A DNA stretch of 64,000 nucleotides from Legionellaceae bacterium (GTDB taxonomy: Bacteria; Pseudomonadota; Gammaproteobacteria; Legionellales; Legionellaceae), in NCBI GenBank assembly GCA_029213075.1, contig JARGPO010000089.1:20796-84795 (forward strand), written 5' to 3'. Below are positions 60,209 to 64,000 of this stretch, one piece after another; the stretch's first letter is position 1; every line of letters starts with the position of its first letter. A program made the translations under genes and the position numbers. The notes beneath the pieces were generated by a model that made no database searches, was not told the DNA's origin, and worked only from the letters and a program-made list of their open reading frames with translations.

Positions 60209-60655
60209 TTATGATGGAGTCATGGAACTTATATTTTGATAACATGTGTTTTCAATTATGGGGCTTACTATTGTACTTATGGTACGGGTTAAAATTGATA
60301 TTGCCATTAATGCTGCAGTTATCACTGCAGTTATAGCCCCTAAGATAACCGCAGATATAACTGCAGGAATCATTTTTATGGGATTTCCTCTGTCATCAGG
60401 TGAATCAGGAATACACACCGCCCCCACTGTTACAGACATATTCCACAAACCAATAGCAAGCGGATAAAGTTGAGTGGAAAAATCCCCAAGACAGTCTCCT
60501 ATTAATTCAAGTGTACTTTGCCTGCGCAGCTTAGTTCCATAATGTTTTGAGGACTCACCTGCTCCATATGGCTTGAAAAAATATCCTGGTATATTTCTTG
60601 GCTTCAGTCCTCGATTTGCATGGTTAATAATCAAGCTTGTATTGTAAGTTATCAT
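60209..60655 (-). CDS. Small membrane protein, unknown
   Basis: A 148-residue protein I do not recognise. The N-terminal 65 residues are polar and basic. Residues about 65-80 and 92-125 are hydrophobic (two segments, the second long: PAVISAVILGAITAVITAAL). GAGGAG precedes the ATG by about eight bases, supporting a real gene. It lies just after tRNA-Asn in an accessory region. An internal tandem ACTGCAGTTAT repeat (about 60312-60334) encodes part of the hydrophobic stretch. Confidence 0.55.
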   Translation of the reverse strand: MITYNTSLIINHANRGLKPRNIPGYFFKPYGAGESSKHYGTKLRRQSTLELIGDCLGDFSTQLYPLAIGLWNMSVTVGAVCIPDSPDDRGNPIKMIPAVISAVILGAITAVITAALMAISILTRTISTIVSPIIENTCYQNISSMTPS

Positions 60656-60909
60656 ATGTATTACTCCTCTTTAATTACTAAATTTTAATGAACTATATTT
60701 CACATGGTGATATTTGGTGCAACCATACCGATTGTCAACTAGCTAGTCATCTCTCATATCCACTATTTTGTCGGTTTGTTTACAACAGAACCCATCTTTT
60801 TTTTGAATACAAATAGTCTATGATGTAGAACGAAGATGCAAAAAGCAGTTTGTATATTAGTATTTTTAACATCACTAATAGACGGTTATAACAATCTACT
60901 TCCATAGTG
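60656..60909. other. 254-bp intergenic region with no gene
   Basis: No tRNA, repeat or credible gene is seen. A short frame at 60780-60977 has no ribosome-binding site and overlaps the 3' end of the 792-codon gene, so is not treated as a gene. Confidence 0.4.
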
Positions 60910-63267
60910 CTAGGGCCTATTTTGAAGTGTCTGATCGGCTTTTTTGTGTCCACCTGATTGATTATCCTCCTCATCACTCTTTGGAAAAATCGACCTAGAA
61001 GATACGCCGATCGCAGCCGGATGATTTTGTAAATACGAAGAAGTTATTCTACGCGAATATTCATTTGCTAGTTTGGACTTTAGTTTTAATCTAGTTGTTT
61101 CTGGAATTGATTGAAGCAAGTCATAACCATTTTCAAATTTCATCTTTGCTAAACGGCGGTAAATATCTTCTTCGGAATTGCTATAGCTGTCATACAATGT
61201 ACAAGATATTCTAAGCATACTCTCATGATCGTAACTCCCATGTTTTGGCATAAGAGTATAAGCAAGTATAGCTGTATGTAATAAACAACTTGAACCAGTT
61301 AATGTTGCGTGCCTTTCTAAAAAGTCAATTAAACGTTGCTGAGTACTATAACTTTTCGTAGAGAAATAACCGTAGATTTCTCGAAGCAATATGTTTATTG
61401 TTTTTACATGGTTTTGTTTTAATTCAACTGTTGCGTCTAGTGGTATATATACAAAATAGCTTTCTTGTGAGGCTGGATTAAATAGGCTGCTTGCACAATT
61501 ATCTCTCCCACTAAATGATATATTGTTTTTAGTTTTGCTTTGTCTGAATAGCATTGTTGCACATGATATCGGCAAGGTGGAAAATGTAAAGGCGAGAAGA
61601 ACACTTTCAATGTCGAATTTTTTAGTATCTAGTAGTTTTTGAACTACATCAGGAATTAATGCCCGGGTTGATAAAACCAGAGTATTATTTGGTACTCCTT
61701 CACTAATTTCAAACTTAGTCGATAAATTTATTCCTACATCATAATCTAATAGAGCTTGAATATATTCAATTTTAGGGTTTGTTGCGTACAAGGCAAACAT
61801 ATCATTTAATATAGTTTGATTTTCTTGTTTAGATATACCTGCATGGCGTAACATCATACAAAATAAATCATAATAGTCTAGGTGGAATATGATAAGCAAC
61901 CAGTTAACACTATTGCCATATGCATCCTCTCTAGTGTTTCTAAATTCACTCATAATGACCATACGATAGACCGGAGAGTTCTTAAATAAGAAATCTGCAA
62001 CCTTAATCAAGTTTTGCCTTTCTCCTTTAGTATCTATCATCTGGGTGATTAAATCATAGGATATGCTTGACATATCTATTTTGTGGGCAATCAGAGGAAA
62101 ATACAAGCTAACTTTTTCTAAGTCTCCACTTGAAACAAAACTTTTAAATATATTTTGAATAGAAGATTCAAATGGTAGTCGAGAACGCTGTTGGTTAACA
62201 AATTCTTGAGCTCTCTCTGTTTTATAATTTGTTGTATAAGCGGTAATTTTATCGTCTAATTCTAAGTATAAATTAACAAGTTTTACATCAATTTCCGCAC
62301 CCATTTTGCGGGAAGTTTCAATCAGTATATCTAAGTCCATCTCGATCTGACTTTTAATGTCCTCTTCGGAAATTAAAGGTTTACACATATGCTCAGATTT
62401 TTCTAAGGTTTGTGTGTCAATAGATTTAGGGTGCTTATCCGGTGATACGTCAGGCTCTTTTTTATCTTGAATGGCTAAGCTAAGTGAAGCAATTATGTCC
62501 TGATAGTAGATGGTTCGAGGATCATCTAAAGTATCATTATATCGTGATATATAAATGGTTGCATCATAAGCGAGCTTTGCTGATTTTAAAATTTGTTCAT
62601 TAGTTGCTTTAGTAAATGGATGTTTTAATACACTAAAATCATTATCTAGTGATAATGATTGCTTAAAAATTTCAAGATATTTACGGCTTTTAGTTTTTTG
62701 TAGATCTTCAAATAAATTAAAACAAGGGGTGGATATTATTTTTAGAAAGTTTTCATCTTCTTTGGATAATTCAATAAAATCTCCTGGATGAGAGCTCTCT
62801 TGATTCTTCGGGTATTTTTTGGTTGTTACTAAGTTATTTCTCCCGCGGATATGATAGTAAACACGTACTTTAATAATATAATTTTTAACTTGGTAGACTA
62901 AAACCCCGTGAGCCGGAGTGAATTTGTCTGATAGAGGATCACTTTGATTTTTTATTAAAAGATCTATGGATAGATAAGCTCGTAGAAATTTATATCCTTC
63001 AAAAATTGATTCAGAGCATTTTTGTCTTTCTAAATCAGAAAGCAATACGTCAATGTGATAAACTTTACGTTCGCCAAGGTTATTTCTAGAGTAAGGGATA
63101 TTTTTGGATTCGAGAAGATCCTCTCTATTATCATCCACATAAAAATATAAGCTATTTAAATGGCCACTAGAATTATGGGGTTTCTTTTTTTGTACAACAT
63201 CCCAATCATTTTGTTCTTCACTTGTAAAATCCAAAAAGCACCCATATTTAATAATCAAAAACCGCAT
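60910..63267 (-). CDS. Large hypothetical protein, unrecognised
   Basis: A protein of 785-792 residues, not recognised. It is largely helical and soluble; no signal peptide or transmembrane segment. Degenerate repeats may exist in the middle (IQALLDYDVGINL and VQKLLDTKKFDIESVLLAF are weakly ankyrin-like). The C-terminus FPKSDEEDNQSGGHKKADQ is acidic then basic. Frame opens with TTG at 63288; the first ATG (63267, MRFLIIKYG) is used. It may be a Dot/Icm substrate or an integrated-element gene; neither is shown. Confidence 0.65.
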   Translation of the reverse strand: MRFLIIKYGCFLDFTSEEQNDWDVVQKKKPHNSSGHLNSLYFYVDDNREDLLESKNIPYSRNNLGERKVYHIDVLLSDLERQKCSESIFEGYKFLRAYLSIDLLIKNQSDPLSDKFTPAHGVLVYQVKNYIIKVRVYYHIRGRNNLVTTKKYPKNQESSHPGDFIELSKEDENFLKIISTPCFNLFEDLQKTKSRKYLEIFKQSLSLDNDFSVLKHPFTKATNEQILKSAKLAYDATIYISRYNDTLDDPRTIYYQDIIASLSLAIQDKKEPDVSPDKHPKSIDTQTLEKSEHMCKPLISEEDIKSQIEMDLDILIETSRKMGAEIDVKLVNLYLELDDKITAYTTNYKTERAQEFVNQQRSRLPFESSIQNIFKSFVSSGDLEKVSLYFPLIAHKIDMSSISYDLITQMIDTKGERQNLIKVADFLFKNSPVYRMVIMSEFRNTREDAYGNSVNWLLIIFHLDYYDLFCMMLRHAGISKQENQTILNDMFALYATNPKIEYIQALLDYDVGINLSTKFEISEGVPNNTLVLSTRALIPDVVQKLLDTKKFDIESVLLAFTFSTLPISCATMLFRQSKTKNNISFSGRDNCASSLFNPASQESYFVYIPLDATVELKQNHVKTINILLREIYGYFSTKSYSTQQRLIDFLERHATLTGSSCLLHTAILAYTLMPKHGSYDHESMLRISCTLYDSYSNSEEDIYRRLAKMKFENGYDLLQSIPETTRLKLKSKLANEYSRRITSSYLQNHPAAIGVSSRSIFPKSDEEDNQSGGHKKADQTLQNRP

Positions 63268-63288
63268 TGTATATATAATACCCTTCAA

Positions 63289-64000
63289 AGTAAATAGTTA
63301 GAGCTATGTACTTTTATGGAGGTTGTATTTAAAATACCAACATCTGCTCAAGACAAAAGCATCAAAATTCTACTTTATAGCAATTGGATTAAAAATTTTA
63401 TAGGTTGGGACTTGGCCTAACAAATAGAAGTTCCAGTAGACCCTGCTGCCTTATACAACATTATTATAATTTATCTGTTCTATTCGAAGTTATCAATGAT
63501 AACAATTTCCATAGGCCCCCGAATGAAAATCTTATTCAAGTTCTCTGCTTTATAAGCATGACCTTTATTTATATGGGATAAATTTTTATTAACTTACATA
63601 TAAATAAAGCAAATTCCGGTTGATTTGCCATCAATATATTTAAAAAACAATGTGTGGTTAATATTGGGCTTATGAGTGGCAAAAAGAAAATATCGGTAAC
63701 ATTTGCATCCAACTTCATATTTGATAATTCAATTGAACTAGGCGTCCTTTTAAGTCAACTATAAAATCCACTAGTGTTAATTGATAATATTCAGCACATT
63801 AATATATCATGCACAAAAAATCCCACAATCTTGACGGGGGTGCTCATCAATCCCTAGTAAAACCCCAATTCGGAGTTTAATAGATATTGAAAAAAGGAGC
63901 TGACACCCCTAACATGCTGATTTTTCTCGACTAAAAGGAATTTCAGTATGCTGAAGGAGAGTCAGCTAGTCTCTATTTTTTGCGAAATTGATGATTTTTG
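63289..64000. other. 712-bp region without recognisable genes at the right edge
   Basis: No ORF of credible size or coding signature; a 34-codon frame at 63316-63420 is too weak. A small inverted repeat AGCTGAC/GTCAGCT (63898-63904 and 63961-63967) encloses a nearly matching ATGCTGA/TCAGTAT pair, a hairpin of about 70 bases. It may be degenerate mobile-element DNA. Confidence 0.4.

Noticed and set aside
60246..60467. 73-codon plus-strand ORF
   Set aside because: Antisense to the 148-residue gene, which has a good Shine-Dalgarno; both are open because of the hydrophobic repeat.
60780..60977. 65-codon ORF overlapping the end of the large orphan gene
   Set aside because: No ribosome-binding site and it overlaps a better gene on the same strand in another frame.
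63316..63420. 34-codon ORF preceding the right-edge non-coding region
   Set aside because: Too short, no family resemblance, weak start context.

Overview
The window is AT-rich gammaproteobacterial chromosome, most likely from a host-associated member of the Legionellales. The strongest evidence is the left edge. It holds the conserved Dot/Icm type IVB secretion block icmP-icmO-icmN-icmM-icmL (dotM-L-K-J-I), with the last gene cut by the window start. The core genes are of gammaproteobacterial type (ffh/rpsP/rimM/trmD/rplS, aroC-prmB with divergent smrB, rdgC, bamD, bepA, rnr-rlmB, rho, uvrB). Several genes carry eukaryote-like or effector-like architectures (ankyrin repeats, NACHT-WD40, long coiled coil). 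Genus cannot be fixed from sequence reading alone.

Layout. 1-4441: end of a Dot/Icm operon (minus strand). 4644-8086: ffh and the rpsP-rimM-trmD-rplS translation operon. 8264-9137: a c5-type cytochrome and a small membrane protein. 9276-10433: an unusual element with 26-bp terminal inverted repeats enclosing a 38-copy, 21-bp tandem array. 10453-12630: an ankyrin protein with a possible cysteine-peptidase domain and a beta-sandwich protein. 12637-24000: housekeeping (asd, aroC, prmB, smrB, udk, fabI, a membrane desaturase-like enzyme, hemL, a FlgM-like peptide, a beta-barrel-like protein, an SDR enzyme, an isochorismatase-like hydrolase, rdgC, bamD). 25200-27966: a small accessory island around tRNA-Ser, with two orphan genes and a highly structured intergenic element.

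27967-37060: kdsA, pyrG, ribH, ribBA, ribD, bepA, an orphan membrane protein and der. 37243-41220: accessory genes (GHKL ATPase-like protein, alpha/beta hydrolase, Ala/Gln-rich coiled-coil protein and small partner) ending in a 171-bp palindrome-bounded repeat. 41248-46507: a PAS-HPt protein, a MazG-like enzyme, rlmB, rnr, a periplasmic EnhB-like protein and a DUF4254-like protein. 46551-52088: a giant pentapeptide/NACHT/WD40 protein. 52280-59705: hspQ, a flavin reductase, ubiD, rho, uvrB and an aspartate aminotransferase. 59907-64000: tRNA-Asn followed by a second accessory region with two orphan genes and about 700 bp with no recognisable gene.

How it fits together. The translation, riboflavin, aromatic and DNA-repair genes form ordinary core blocks. 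The accessory genes sit between them as single genes or pairs, often beside tRNA genes or palindromic repeats. With a Dot/Icm coupling complex at the edge, several accessory proteins (ankyrin/peptidase, GHKL, coiled-coil, NACHT-WD40, the orphans) are reasonable candidates for secreted effectors; that is inference, not shown by sequence. The most novel-looking DNA is the inverted-repeat-bounded 21-bp array at 9.3-10.4 kb.
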